Assembly (NCBI GenBank): GCA_014843695.1
Contig: CM026398.1
Location: 46,210,745 to 46,274,744, forward strand
Source: Archivesica marissinica
Taxonomy: Eukaryota; Mollusca; Bivalvia; Venerida; Vesicomyidae
DNA length: 64,000 bases
Reading direction: 5' to 3'
In this document: one piece after another, positions 49,865 through 62,769 of the stretch
Layout of the letters: each line of letters begins with the position of its first letter
Numbering within the stretch: the first letter of the stretch is position 1
Translations under genes and position numbers: made by a program
The notes under the pieces: generated by a model
Told to the model about the DNA's origin: nothing
The model's database searches: none
The model's input: only the letters and a program-made list of their open reading frames with translations

Positions 49865-50505
49865 AAAAAGATATGTTACTTGATTCTGCTGAGCCTAAAT
49901 CAACGTAAAATGTGTAAAATATTGTTTTTTGGCGGCCATCTTGGAAATTCGCCATTATCTGACATCAACAATTGTCTGAGGTCAAACATGTTGCTGGATT
50001 TGTGTTTATCACATAATTTGGCCATACAAATTAACATACCTGATCATTCTTACAAGTTGGCAAGATCTGAATCAATAAACGATCACTGGTAGACGTTGAT
50101 AGAGCATTATTCCAGACATTGAAAAGTAAAATCCAATCTACTATATACCACATCATCTCATACTAAACTAAATTCATAAAACACAATGGCTACATCAATA
50201 TCTTATCCAAATGATGTGTAGGTATCCAGCCATATCCTGTTGTTATACCATAATTCGTGATTGGTACGTACCGCTAGTCAAGTCACACATGCGAGACTGC
50301 AAATAGTTGATAAATATCTTAATACATATCAAGTCAACATGTTTCTACCCTATAAAACCACAATTCATTATGTTACGGTTGCCATAGCAACCTATTATAA
50401 TGAATTAATTTTCTTCGTTTTCAAGTTGTTGCCGGGTACCATACAATTACTCAGTTCACCAGACTGCAACACTGAACACCTAATAGATGTACAAGAAAGT
50501 TATGT
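49865..50505. other. Unassigned sequence
   Basis: No gene or element was recognised on either strand. Confidence 0.35.
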
Positions 50506-50506
50506 C

Positions 50507-50682
50507 TTAGTTTATACAAATTTATTTTAGTTCGATTGCGAAACAAGTTCTTACAACTTATATTAATCGCTCTCGAGACCTCATTCCTGATGGAATCCGG
50601 CATCGCCACGAGGGAGAGAGAAGAGACATGTGGAATTTAAATGTCTTGCCCAAGCGTAACGGCTCCAGCGGGGCGCGAAAAT
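50507..50682 (-). mobile_element. SINE family B copy, truncated at the B box
   Basis: Tail to GGCTCCAGCGGGGCGCGAA. Confidence 0.8.
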
Positions 50683-50750
50683 TGTGTTTTAGTCTATGCA
50701 AAACAGTTTACTATGTAATAAATTTATTCACTAAATGTACAATTGAATCT

Positions 50751-51045
50751 TGTTTTTTTTTACGTTTATTTATCGTCGCTACCGGTTGCCCATATGAGCG
50801 ACGCCTCCTGAAGAGATTAGTTATTTTAGATTTTTGAAGGATAGTGCAATGATACAGAGAGAGACCCATTCCAGAGTCTCCTCTGGTTCTTTTACGTGCA
50901 CGGTGTAAAGCACCGACACGAGACCTCGGTTTAAGGTCCCATCTGAAATACTGTTAATTTTATTAGGGTCAGACGGGGGATCGAACCTGCGATCCCTGGA
51001 TTACCAGTCCAGCGTGTTACCACTGGACTACAGATCCGTCTGTAA
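50751..51045 (-). mobile_element. SINE family A copy, full length, with target duplication
   Basis: AATTGAATCTT lies at 50740-50750 and about 51046-51056. Head and tail are complete. Confidence 0.9.
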
Positions 51046-51059
51046 AATTGAATCTTATC

Positions 51060-51475
51060 TTCGTATTAGAGATTTATAGCTCTCATTTTTGATTACATCT
51101 CTATAGTTAAACCTGTGTTAAGCAGCCAGCCAAGGGAATCTCTATATAGCTTCTAGGATGTATTCAATATTGATCCAACATAGCTATAAATTAATTAAAC
51201 AACACAAGCACTGTCACGATGCTTCTTTATTTTAAATTAAATAATGGTCCAATTACGATTAGAAATTTTAAATTGTATGGTTAATTAATGAATCTCTAGA
51301 ACAATACATTATTTATACCCCATATCGAACATAAGAAAGACGGTCGATGTCAATATTTTACAGTTACGCTATGGGTAAATATCTAGCACATTTTAAAAGC
51401 TCTACCTTAAAATTAATGAGGTAGTTCTTCATTCATTAACTGCATGTGAGATGGGATAGCATCCCTCCACATTTC
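51060..51475. other. Unassigned sequence
   Basis: AT-rich. No gene or element was seen. Confidence 0.35.
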
Positions 51476-51478
51476 CAT

Positions 51479-51708
51479 GCCGACTATATATGCTGTGTGC
51501 AAAGTTCGAACTCGCGTTCATGTGATAAAGACTATATATGCTGTGTGCAAAGTTCGAACTCGCGTTCATGTGATAAAGACTATATATGCTGTGTGCAAAG
51601 TTCGAACTCGCGTTCATGTGATAAAGACTATATATGCTGTGTGCAAAGTTCGAACTCGCGTTCATGTGATAAAGACTATATATATATGCTGTGTGCAAGG
51701 TTCAAATT
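51479..51708. repeat. 48-bp minisatellite, about 4.7 copies
   Basis: The unit is GACTATATATGCTGTGTGCA plus AAGTTCGAACTCGCGTTCAT and GTGATAAA, nearly invariant except the last copy. Confidence 0.95.
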
Positions 51709-51760
51709 AGCGTTCCTGAATGACCGAGTGGTCCAACCATCTGTTCATCCAATAATTAAT
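51709..51760. repeat. Left copy of a 51-52-bp direct repeat
   Basis: GCGTTCCTGAATGACCGAGT through CATCTGTTCATCCAATAATT and AAT. The right copy, at 52300-52350, differs at about five bases. The pair brackets a SINE and the (ACGC)n tract. Confidence 0.85.
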
Positions 51761-51863
51761 AGACGGATATGTAGTCCAGTGGTAACATGCTGGAATGGTA
51801 ATCCAGGTATCACAGGTTCGATCACCCGTCTGACCGTAATAACATTAACAGTCTTTCAGATGG
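51761..51863 (+). mobile_element. SINE family A head, cut by the ACGC tract
   Basis: Complete tRNA head and GACCGTAATAACATTAACAG up to CAGATGGG, where the body is replaced by (ACGC)n. Confidence 0.85.
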
Positions 51864-52295
<432 letters not shown>

Positions 52296-52299
52296 ACTC

Positions 52300-52350
52300 G
52301 CGTTCCCGAAGGACCGAGTGCCCCAGCCATCTGTTCATCCAATAATTAAT
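52300..52350. repeat. Right copy of the 51-52-bp direct repeat
   Basis: CGTTCCCGAAGGACCGAGTG through CATCTGTTCATCCAATAATT and AAT. Confidence 0.85.
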
Positions 52351-52427
52351 GATCATCTCTACATATATTTACAACTGTAAGTTCACATAACTATCCTGCT
52401 ATTTGAATTCATCAATATAGTTAGTAA

Positions 52428-52678
52428 CCCGATTAGCGCAGTGGTTAGCGCGCTCGCTTCTCACCAATGCAACCCGGGTTCGATCCTCAGACCGGGAAGT
52501 ATGTGAGATGGTACGGTGGTTGCCAGATCGGACAGGTGGGTTTTCTCCGGGTACTCCGGTTTCCTCCCATACGAATGACCACATATACGCGTTCATCCGT
52601 AACTACGAGAGTGATTAATATAAGTTGTTAACACTTGCTTCACAATCGTTGTAAAATAAATAAAGTTTAAACTTAAAC
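52428..52678 (+). mobile_element. SINE family D copy, full length
   Basis: CCCGATTAGCGCAGTGGTTA head with CTTCTCACCAATGCAACCCG, B box GGGTTCGATCC, body and tail CACTTGCTTCACAATCGTTG. The best-preserved D copy in the window. Confidence 0.9.
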
Positions 52679-52787
52679 CACTTTCGATTTCTCTACATAG
52701 CATTGTGTAACTCGATTATATTATATTAGTATAGTAAATACTGTTGTTTGTCTAAGCTACGGTCGCTTTCAAAACATTTAGCATGCT

Positions 52788-52901
52788 AGCAGATAACAAA
52801 TGTATATCTTTCTTATTTTTCCTAGAACATCCCCGTGACGATTTGAATGGAATGTCAAGCCCAGCTTTCTAGGAAAAGATTACACACATTTGTTATCTGC
52901 T
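52788..52901. mobile_element. Hairpin element (about 114 bp)
   Basis: AGCAGATAACAAATGT...TCTT...TTTTCCTAGAA pairs with TTCTAGGAAAAGA...ACATTTGTTATCTGCT around a loop of about 40 bases. No target duplication was recognised. Confidence 0.65.
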
Positions 52902-52910
52902 CATTTCGTG

Positions 52911-53003
52911 TGTGTTTTCGTTTATTTATCGTCGTTACCGGTTAATCTGCGATCCCTGGATTACCAGTACAGAAGTTAACCACTGGACTATAGATCCGTC
53001 TTC
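52911..53003 (-). mobile_element. SINE family A copy with large internal deletion
   Basis: The tail (TTTATTTATCGTCGTTACCG) is joined directly to the head (ATCTGCGATCCCTGGATTAC...). The body is missing. Confidence 0.8.
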
Positions 53004-53030
53004 AATGTCCTAATGTAGAATATGGGGAGG

Positions 53031-53083
53031 GCCAATCACTAATGTTATCAGAACTTGGGCCCAACCCATTTGCTAATTATGTA
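53031..53083. mobile_element. Fragment of the AGCAAATGG-type MITE
   Basis: CTAATGTTATCAGAACTTGG plus GCCCAACCCATTTGCT equals one end of 16290-16657. Confidence 0.45.
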
Positions 53084-53610
53084 TCGGTTATACGCATGTT
53101 ATTGTTATATACATGCATATAGAGCAATACAATATTATCAAATCAATGTAGAATATGATGGGAGCAGAGCGGATCGGCAGGAAATGCATGAACTTGGAAT
53201 TTAGTCTTGGTTTGTCGGGTAACCCTGACTGCAGATATGTGACCATTCTTTACACATTATATTGCGGTAGGAGGCATTTCTCGTAGACAATATTAGGTAA
53301 ATATTATTTTCTCATCCCAAACACACTCCCTCTCATCCTCAAACGATATTTAGATTCTAAACACAATTATAAAAGAGTAGTATCGAATCCGGGATACTTC
53401 AATTCCAAGTAGGCGTTCTTCCACTGGACCACCGTAACACAGTGGAAGTCATTTCCCCAAGAATTGTTAGTTTCCGATACTGCAATTGCACCACACACAT
53501 TTTTAACAGATTACTAATTTGTAGATATACATGTATTTATATTTTCTTTATAATGAGAGATTGTTATGTTATGTTTTCGGGTTTTACGCCTGCATCAGCA
53601 CCATTTTGGG
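53084..53610. other. Unassigned sequence
   Basis: No gene seen. The short stretch ACATGCATATAGAGCAATAC plus AATATTATCAAATCAA resembles 1958-1990. Confidence 0.35.
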
Positions 53611-53611
53611 C

Positions 53612-53806
53612 TATATCGCCGACGGGCAGTTTACCTAACAACACCTTTCCTGGACAGGCTCCAGCGGTTAACCAGTACTTGGGTGCACCAACCTCCGTAA
53701 GAAACTGCCACCTTTTTATATAAATGAGACACGGTCTGAGCGGGGCTCGAACCCGTGACCATCAGTGATGATAGGTTACAGTGGTATACAAGTTAATGAC
53801 CTTAGA
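53612..53806 (-). mobile_element. SINE family C copy
   Basis: CGACGGGCAGTTTACCTAAC body to CAGTGGTATACAAGTTAATG. The first part of the head is missing. Confidence 0.8.
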
Positions 53807-53896
53807 AATGAGAGATTGATGTGGGAATAATTAGTCGTTCCCACAGAGTGGACACATCCTTGTGCCCAATTAAAATTCATTTGAACGATTTAATGA

Positions 53897-53992
53897 ACAG
53901 GCTCTTAACACGTGACATGTATTTCATTAACACGTGACATGTATTTCATTAACACGTGACATGTATTTCATTAACACGTGACATGTATTTCA
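53897..53992. repeat. 22-bp tandem repeat, about 4.5 copies
   Basis: The unit is AACACGTGACATGTATTTCA plus TT, nearly invariant. Confidence 0.95.
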
Positions 53993-54168
53993 TTAACTCT
54001 TTGCATGCTGTCGATGAAAATAACAGTCATATTTAATGAAACATTAACAATTCTAATTACACGACATATCCAGTTCCAAATAATAAAAAGCACACTAATG
54101 AATTGTCGTCTGCTACACTTACTTGAATTATGTTTAGCCTTAATTTTACCCAACATGTAACGAGTTAA
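53993..54168. mobile_element. TTAA-flanked MITE, third type (176 bp)
   Basis: TTAACTCTTTGCATGCTG and CAACATGTAACGAGTTAA form an imperfect inverted repeat with TTAA borders. A similar right end (CAGCATGCAATGAGTTAA) occurs at 18773-18790. Confidence 0.6.
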
Positions 54169-54169
54169 G

Positions 54170-54556
54170 ATTGAATGTACTCATATTATCCAGTACATCT
54201 ATTAATGTACCATTTTATTTTTCTGACTCATTTGTTTAAATGTTTGCCCTATCGGCAGAGAGAACATTTTCAAATTCAATATAATTAATTTTGAAGTTTG
54301 AAGATGCCTGTGATTTGAATAGTTCAACACAGATAGTAAGTGGAGACGACATCCCTGACACATACCTTGTTTGATTTTATATAAATCTGACATTTAATCA
54401 CTATAAATTAACATTACACATGTTTAGGTTATTTTTTAAAATACAATGCACGTATATCCATGGTATCAAGAAATCTAAAATAAAAATAAAACTTTGAGGT
54501 TTGAATGCAATTCTTGACTTATGCCGGATACTCGTCATCTCAGAGTCACGCGAGGT
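54170..54556. other. Unassigned sequence
   Basis: AT-rich. A good donor-like site on the - strand (CAAG|GTATGT near 54343) follows a short ATG frame, but no gene could be built on it. Confidence 0.3.
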
Positions 54557-56743
54557 AATGAGATTTTATTCTTTATTTCAGTCTCATCAATGTACAGCAT
54601 ATAACAAACATAGAATATAGTTTACATATTAAAAAGTACATTGCCACTCAATTCAGAGTTACAATAGACTATGTATATATACATCATTCATCTATAGCAT
54701 ATTGCACTACTATAGTATATACATGTACAATAGTATGTATAATATGTATATAATTATGACTATGTACTATATGTATACGTCTAAATGAATAAACGTATGA
54801 TGTGATAACTACATGTGTGAGATAAAGCTGAACAGCAGTCGCTAATTGAAATTTAAAATCGTATTAAGATGAAATGGAATGAAAAATACTGAAAGCAAAA
54901 TAAGCACTACTGCGCAAACTAAAAAATGTTTTAAAAGATCAAATACCAATTCCCATCAGATTTGGATTAGCCTAATTAGCAAATGCTTTTCAGGTGTAAT
55001 AAAATATGAAGACGACATATAAAACACTCAATAGGCATTATTTACAGAGATAAGAGGTACGTCGTTGTAAAATACTAAAACAGGTGTTGGCAGCTAATCT
55101 AATAATGGGTGCATTTGTGAATATGAACTTAAGCTGTTCTTGACAAGACATATTAACAAAACCAGGTTGTATAAGTTGAGCTCTATCAAATAATATGTTT
55201 CTTAAATCATCATAAAGGTTACATTCAAGGATAACATGTGACTCATCTTCAATTGTGTTACAGAATGTACATGTTCTGTCTTCTACTGGTAAGTTTTCGT
55301 ATCTGCCAGTTTCAAGCCTTATAGGTGCTACGCCACATCTAAACTTACTAAATGCAGCCCGATGCGATATAGACATAATAATTTTACAATAGTTTTCAGT
55401 TCAAAAGTGTTGTTTAAATGTACAGTAAGTCCTTAGCCTATTCCTACCTCTACCAGATGTACTATCTGTTCTACTGGAGCCATTCCATTTTATATTTAGA
55501 CATACGTACATGTTCAACCTTCGAAACAATAGTATGTTTAGGTATGCCATTATCCAGACTACAATATTGATATAATTCAACTTCCGTAAGTGTTTTTCGA
55601 ACATTATAAAACCAATTGCTACATTTCATGTTTGCTAAGGAGTTTGCCCAGACTGCCGTTCCTCGATATTGATTCGGTCCGAATTCATAGGAGATATACG
55701 AGATCAAAGACGGGCAATAGATTTTAACTGACGAACATATGGCGGTAACCATGCCATTTCACCGGCAACGGCCAACTCCTAGAAAGAACCGCATGGCACG
55801 ATTTTGAACCGCATTGATGCAAGAGTAGTGTTTGTATTCCCAAATTGCTGCACCGTAATCTATAGCGGGCCAAACAATGGAGTCATATAGTTTGGTAAAT
55901 ACATTATATGGAATGCCACCAGTGGATTTACATTTAGCTATAAGAAGACCGAGCGCGCGACTAGCACTCTGAGCAACCATTTTAGCAGTTATATTGTAAT
56001 CTAGATGTTCATGCAACACAATGCCAATATATAAATATCTATCAACTATTTGTAGCTCGAAAGCTCCACATTTAAACGAGATATTTGTTACCGGAGTAGA
56101 TTCCTGGCGAAAATGAATTATTTTACTATTGTCACTATTAATACACATATCATTTAAATTGCACCAGTCTTGCAAAGCACTTAATAATACTTGCAGGTCA
56201 TTTTGTGTTTCAGCTAAAAGTGCAATGTCATCTGCATATAATAATAAACAAATGGTATCATCCATCTACTCCAAGAGATTTCAGATACAAAGCTAAGTCA
56301 TTTATATATAGATTAAATAGCAATGGAGAAAGAATACATCCCTGGCGAAAACCGCAATTAACATCAAACCAATCCGTGTTACTTTGATTTACCCTTACAC
56401 AAGATGACACGGATGAGTAAAGTGATTTAATTGCCACGAACATTTGACCAGTAATGCCATTATCAACAAGTCTTTTCAATAATTTATCCCGGTTAATGTA
56501 ATCGTACGCTTTACGAAAATCAATAAAAGCGGAGAATGTGGCAAGTTTACGTTTTTTCCTAGTTTCAATGATACTAGTCAATGAAGAAACATGGTCTATG
56601 GTATTGCGTAATGATGCAACCATCAAAGGGTTGTACTCCACTGTTCCTATGGTAACCAGACAGGTTATCAACCTAACCAATACATTTCGACACAAAGCAT
56701 TGTGACCACGCTTGAAGATGATTGGATAATATAGAGCGGTCAT
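54557..56743 (-). pseudogene. Decayed non-LTR retrotransposon (LINE) with reverse transcriptase
   Basis: Four overlapping frames (56743-56258, 56265-55759, 55752-55471, 55376-55038) together cover the polymerase and C-terminal parts of a LINE ORF2. Visible: motif A FIDFRKAYD (about 56527), motif B GFRQGCILSPLLF, motif C YADD (about 56238), and a C-terminal CTFC...H...C zinc-knuckle-like motif with NLYDDLR. Frameshifts between the frames and stops make it inactive. The endonuclease region is missing, so it is 5' truncated. The 3' end carries AATAAAGAATAAAATC near 54560-54585. The clade was not assigned. Confidence 0.85.
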
Positions 56744-56752
56744 GGATCAAAT

Positions 56753-57032
56753 CACAGACGGATCTGTAGTCCAGTGGTACCACGCTGGACTGGTGATCCA
56801 GGGATCGCAGGTTCGATCGCCGTCTGGCCCTAATAAAATTAACAGTCTTTCAGATGGGACGTTAAAAGGAGGTCACGTGTCGATGCTTTACACCGTGCAC
56901 GTAAAAGAACCAGAGGAGGTCTCTGTCTGTATCATGCACTATCCTCCAAAATCTAAAATGACTAATCTCTTCAGGAGGCGTCGCTCATATGGGCAACCGG
57001 TAGCGATGATAAATAAACGTAAAACACACTCA
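56753..57032 (+). mobile_element. SINE family A copy, near full length
   Basis: Complete head and tail with a short internal deletion after GAGGAGG. It adjoins the 5' end of the LINE. Confidence 0.85.
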
Positions 57033-57109
57033 AATCTAACTATTCAAGGGCCATAACCCAACTGTTACCGAGATGATCACACTGGTTATAGACCTATATC
57101 GCGATATTA

Positions 57110-58850
57110 TGTTGCTAAACATTTGTGAACAATTTCGGTGCATACCCTGGACCCACACCGCGGTCACTACACACCAGGACTATACATGCTCGGTATATGA
57201 ACCAATTTAGACACAGGCATCCGGCGCATCCCCCGACCCCACACCCCGGTTACTACACCCCCATGACCATACATTCTCGGATATATGAGCCAATTTAGAC
57301 ACAGGCATCCGGCGCATACCCTGACCCCACACCCCGGTTACTACACCTCAGGACCATACATTCTCGGTATATGAGCCAATTTAGACACAGGTATCCGGCG
57401 CATACACTGGCACCATACCCCGGTTACTACACCTCAGGACCATATATTCTCGGTATATGAGCCAATTTAGACACAGGTATCCGGCGCATACCCTGGCACC
57501 ACACCCCGGTTACTACACCCCGGTACCATACATTCTCGGTATATGAGCCAATTTAGACACAGGTATCCGGCGCATACCCTGGCACCACACCCGGTTACTA
57601 CACCCCGGTACCATACATTCTCGGTATATGAGCCAATTTAGACACAGGTATCCGGCGCATACCCTGGACCCACACCACGGTTACTACACCCCAGGACCAT
57701 ACATTCTCGGGTATATGAGCCAATTTAGACACAGGTATCCGGCGCATACCCTGGCTCCACACCCCGTTACTACATCCCAGTACCATACATTCTCGGGTAT
57801 ATGAGCCATTTAGAGACATCGGCGCATACCCTGGCTCCACACCACGGTTACTACATTCCAGTACTATACATTCTCGGGTATATGAGCCAATTTAGAGACA
57901 TCCGGCGCATACCCTGGCTCCACACCCCGGTTACTACATCCCAGTACCATACATTCTCGGGTATATGAGCCAATTTAGAGACATCCGGCGCATACCCTGG
58001 CTCCACACCCCGGTTACTACATCCCGGTACCATACATTCTCGGTATATGAGCCAATTTAGACACAGGTATCCGGCGCATACCCTGGCTCCACACCCCGGT
58101 TACTACATCCCAGTACCATACATTCTCGGTATATGAGCCAATTTAGAGACATCCGGCGCATACCCTGGCTCCACATCCCGGTTACTACATCCCAGTACCA
58201 TACATTCTCGGTATATGAGCCAATTTAGACACAGGTATCCGGTGCATACGCTGGCTCCACACCACGGTTACTACATCCCAGTACCATACATTCTCGGTAT
58301 ATGAGCCAATTTAGACACAGGCATCCGGCGCATACCCTGGCCCCACACCCCGGTTACTACACCTCAGGACCATATATTCTCGGTATATGAGCCAATTTAG
58401 ACACAGGTATCCGGCGTATACCCTGGCTCCACACCCCGGTTACATCACCTCAGGACCATACATTCTCGGTATATGAGCCAATTTAGACACAGGTATCCGG
58501 CGCATACCCTGGCACCACACCCCGGTTACATCACCTCAGGACCATACATTCTCAGTATATGAGCCAATTTAGACACAGGTATCCGGTGCATACGCTGGCT
58601 CCACACCACGGTTACTACATCCCAGTACCATACATTCTCGGTATATGAGCCAATTTAGACACAGGTATCCGGTGCATACCCTGGCACCACACCCCGGCGG
58701 TGCATACCCTGGATCCACACCCCGGTTACTACACCTCAGGACCATACATTCTCGGTATATGAGCCAATTTAGACACAGGTATCCGGTGCATACCCTGGAT
58801 CCACACCCCGGTTACTACATCCCAGGACCATGCAGTCTCATTGTTCTCAT
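57110..58850. repeat. Minisatellite of about 87 bp, about 20 copies
   Basis: The unit contains CATACATTCTCGGTATATGA, GCCAATTTAGACACAGGTAT and CCGGCGCATACCCTGGCACC. Shorter units lacking ACACAGGTAT alternate with full ones between 57800 and 58200. Confidence 0.95.
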
Positions 58851-58860
58851 ATCCCTGATG

Positions 58861-59086
58861 TGGAAGTCGTGATAGCGCGTTCGCTTCAGGTGTGAAAGGT
58901 CCGGAGTTCGAGCCTCTGCTGGAACCGTTACAATTGTGTCCTTAGGCAAGGCATTTAAATTCCACATTGCCTCTTCTCCCTCCCTCGTGGCGATGGATTA
59001 CATCAGGAATGAGGTCTCGAGAGGGATTAATATAAGTTGTAAGAACTTGTTTCGCAATCGAGCTAAAATAAATTTGTATAAACTAA
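58861..59086 (+). mobile_element. SINE family B copy, full length
   Basis: GGAAGTCGTGATAGCGCGTT (with part of the A box deleted), B box GGAGTTCGAGCC, body and tail to GTATAAACTAA. Confidence 0.85.
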
Positions 59087-59089
59087 AAT

Positions 59090-59715
59090 ATCCCCGACAG
59101 ACGGGAGCTCATTTTTACTAACAGAAAACAGACAATAATAATTCACACAGTTTTGAACATTTATAGCTTAGTATACATAGTTATGTATATTATATAATTG
59201 TTAATTTGTAATACACATTGTTATCACGTGAGAACAAAATAAAATAAATGAAGTATCTGGCTTCACCAAAAAAGAGAACATTTTATGCACGTTGAACATA
59301 TTTAACATTAAGTAATGGGACTATTTCATTGGTTACAGCTGTTAATATTTTTTAATAATGTTTTTATTGCATTTTGTCATATTTATTATTAAAAAATACT
59401 ATAATTTACAGCTTTCACACAAACATTTTCTGATGAGCTATAATTTCCATAACTCTCACATTAAATGATAAAGAGTGCATACATTTACACCTCAGTAAGT
59501 GAATCTTGATTGATGCGTCTGACTTTCAAATGAATATGTTTCATTATTTAATGAATACCACCATTTCATTCATAACATAGAAATGTCTCATGCCTACGAT
59601 TAACTTTTGTAAATGATAAAAATCTGCTCCGTCAAATATTAAGCGAACATATATTAATATGAAACACAATTAAATGTTATAGGATAACCCGTACATAAAT
59701 TATTAGATACATTAA
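59090..59715. other. Unassigned AT-rich sequence
   Basis: No gene or element was recognised. Confidence 0.35.
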
Positions 59716-59719
59716 AATT

Positions 59720-60012
59720 ACAGACGGATCTGTAGTCCAGTGGTAACATGCTGGACTGGTAATCCAGGGATTGCAGGTTCGATCCCCCATCTGACCCTAA
59801 TAAAACTAAGTCTTTTAGATGGGACTTTAAACTGAGGTCTCGTGTCGGTGCTGTACACTGTGCACTGCACGTAAAAGAACCAGAGGACACTCTGGAATGT
59901 GTCTCTGTCTGTATCATTTCACTATCCTCCAAAATCTAAATGACTAATCTCATCAGGAGGTGTCTCTCATATGGGCAACAGGTAGCGACGTTAAATAAAC
60001 GTAAAACACAAA
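59720..60012 (+). mobile_element. SINE family A copy, full length
   Basis: Head CAGACGGATCTGTAGTCCAG, body and tail ATAAATAAACGTAAAACAC. Confidence 0.88.
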
Positions 60013-60015
60013 AGA

Positions 60016-61800
60016 TTAGTCCGCCTCCGTGGTTGAGTGGTTAAGGTTGCTGACTTGTATACCACTGTAACCTGTCATCACTGATGGTCACGGGTTCCGC
60101 CTCCGTGGTCGAGTGGTTAAGGTTGCTGACTTGTATACCACTGTAACCTATCATCACTGGTTCCGCCTCCGTGGTTGAGTGGTTAAGGTTGCTGACTTGT
60201 ATACCACTGTAACCTGTCATCACTGATGGTCACGGGTTCCGCCCCTGTGGTCGAGTGGTTAAGGTTGCTGACTTGTATACCACTGTAACCTGTCATCACT
60301 GATGGTCACGGGTTCCGCCCCTGTGGTCGAGTGGTTAAGGTTGCTGACTTGTATACCACTGTAACCTATCATCACTGGTGGTCACGGGTTCCGCCTCCGT
60401 GGTTGAGTGGTTAAGGTTGCTGACTTGTATACCACTGTAACCTGTCATCACTGATGGTCACGGGTTCCGCCTCCGTGGTTGAGTGGTTAAGGTTGCTGAC
60501 TTGTATACACTGTAACCTGTCATCACTGATGGTCACGGGTTCCGCCTACGTGGTCGAGTGGCTAAGGTTGCTGACTTGTATACCACTGTAACCTGTCATC
60601 ACTGATGGTCACGGGTTCCGCCTCCGTGGTCGAGTGGTTACGGTCGCTGACTTGTATACCACTGTAACCTGTCATCACTGATGGTCACAGGTTCCGCCCT
60701 CGTGGTCGAGTGGTTAAGGTCGCTGACTTGTATACCACTGTAACCTGTCATCACTGATGGTCACGGGTTCCACCTCCGTGGTCGAGTGGTTAAGGTCGCT
60801 GACTTGCATACCACTGTAACCTATCATCACTGGTGGTCACGGGTTCCGCCTCCGTGGTCGAGTGGTTAAGGTCGCTGACTTGTATACCACTGTAACCTGT
60901 CATCACTGATGGTCACGGGTTCCGCCTCCGTGGTCACGGTCGCTGACTTGTATACCACTGTAACCTGTCATCACTGATGGTCGGTCCGCCTCCGTGGTCG
61001 AGTGGTTAAGGTCGCTGACTTGTATACCACTGTAACCTGTCATCACTGATGGTCACGGGTTCCGCCTCCGTGGTCGAGTGGTTAAGGTTGCTGACTTGTA
61101 TACCACTGTAACCTGTCATCACTGATGGTCACGGGTTCCGCCTAATGGTTGAGTGGTTAAGGTCGCCGACTTGTATACCACTGTAACCTATCATCACTGA
61201 TGGTCACGGGTTCCGCCTTCGTGGTCGAGTGGTTAAGGTCGCTGACTTGTATACCACTGTAACCTGTCATCACTGATGGTCACGGGTTCCGCCTCCGTGG
61301 TCGAGTGGTTAAGGTCGCTGACTTGTATACCACTGTAACCTATCATCACTGATGGTCACGGGTTCCGCCTCCGTGGTCGAGTGGTTACGGTCGCTGACTT
61401 GTATACCACTGTAACCTGTCATCACTGATGGTCACGGGTTCCGCCTCCGTGGTCGAGTGGTTAAGGTCGCTGACTTGTATACCACTGTAACCTATCATCA
61501 CTGATGGTCACGGGTTCCGCCTCCGTGGTCGAGTGGTTAAGGTCGCTGACTTGTATACCACTGTAACCTGTCATCACTGGTGGTCACGGGTTCCGCCTCC
61601 GTGGTCGAGTGGTTAAGGTCGCTGACTTGTATACCACTGTAACCTGTCATCACTGATGGTCACGGGTTCCGCCTCCGTGGTCGACTGGTTAAGGTCGCTG
61701 ACTTGTATACCACTGTAACCTGTCATCACTGGTGGTCGGTCCGCCTCCGTGGTCGAGTGGTTAAGGTCGCTGACTTGTATACCACTGTAACCTGTCATCA
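60016..61800. repeat. 76-bp satellite made from the tRNA-like head of SINE family C, about 24 copies
   Basis: The unit GGTTCCGCCTCCGTGGTCGA, GTGGTTAAGGTCGCTGACTT, GTATACCACTGTAACCTGTC, ATCACTGATGGTCACG is the C head cut inside its B box (GGGTTC joined to CGCC). Each unit keeps an A-box-like TGGTCGAGTGG. A complete C element ends the array. Confidence 0.92.
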
Positions 61801-62050
61801 CTGGTGGTCGGTCCGCCTCCGTGGTCGAGTGGTTAAGGTCGCTGACTTGTATACCATTGTAACCTGTCATCACTGGTGGTCACGGGTTCGAGCTATCTGT
61901 TTATATGAAAAAGTTGTCAGTTTCTTACGGAAGATGGTGCATCAATTACTGGCTAACCGCTGGAGCCTGCCCAGGAAAGGTGTTGTTAAGTAAACGACCA
62001 GTCGCTCATATGGGCAACTGGTAGCGACGATAAATAAACATAAAAAACAA
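61738..62050 (+). mobile_element. SINE family C copy, full length, at the end of the head satellite
   Basis: The last two head units run into an intact B box (GGGTTCGAG), body and tail GCTCATATGGGCAACTGGTA before GCGACGATAAATAAACA. It shows that the family C tail equals that of family A. Confidence 0.88.
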
Positions 62051-62575
62051 ACATACTTGTAGGTTTTGTGATGCTGGGTGTCGAAACATTTCTTACTTGC
62101 CTGTGATCTGCATAATAATATCAGGACTGAAGTATTCGGGGAGTTAATACATGGTAACAACTATATGCAATTAACTTCTGATGACAAGGTGTTGTATCTA
62201 CTGAATACATATCCCAGGAAAAGCGCTAAATTCATTGTAAAATCATTTATTTGTAGAAGATCTGTTATGTATTTATAAGAATATAACTAAGCCTATACAA
62301 TGCTACCTGATAACTACCCACCGCTTTCTAGGTCAGTTACTTGTTCGGTTATTAAACTGTAAACATAAACCATTGATTTAGTAGCTTGGTACTTACTTTT
62401 GAATTTCATGTATGTATCAATTTTGTACATAACCACGATTTTATATTAGGTGACATATAGGTCCACTGGGCTGGGTGCTTGTTTGTATATTTATTATCTG
62501 TAGTATATATAATGTCGGAGGCACATGTCACTATAATAAAATATTTACTTACTTACTTACTTACTTACTATGATT
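62051..62575 (+). pseudogene. 3' fragment of a second LINE
   Basis: The frame holds a C-terminal LINE-like segment, HFLLACDLHNNIRTEVFGEL then DDKVLYLLNTYPRKSAKFIV, preceded by TCRFCD in another frame. This is the same CxxC...H...C arrangement as in the LINE at 54557-56743. The 3' end is AATAAAATATTTAC with a (TTAC)n tail. It begins exactly where the SINE C tail stops. Confidence 0.55.
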
Positions 62576-62577
62576 AG
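62556..62577. repeat. (TTAC)n microsatellite
   Basis: About five units at the end of the LINE fragment, probably its tail. Confidence 0.9.
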
Positions 62578-62769
62578 AATCCGTCTATAAAACAAACCAT
62601 GGAAATTGCAAGAAATGGTTTATGTTGACAGGTTCAAATGCATGGTGATTGAGCTTACCTACCCTCGCCATCGGCAAACCATGTGGGCGAGCGATGACGT
62701 GATGGTAGAACAGTATTAGTGGTCTTTATTTGGAGGTGGTTCTTTAACACATGTTGTACTTTAAAGTTT

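Noticed and set aside
60016..61880. A cluster of about 24 tRNA genes
   Set aside because: The units lack an intact B box and acceptor stem, and match the head of a SINE present elsewhere in the window.
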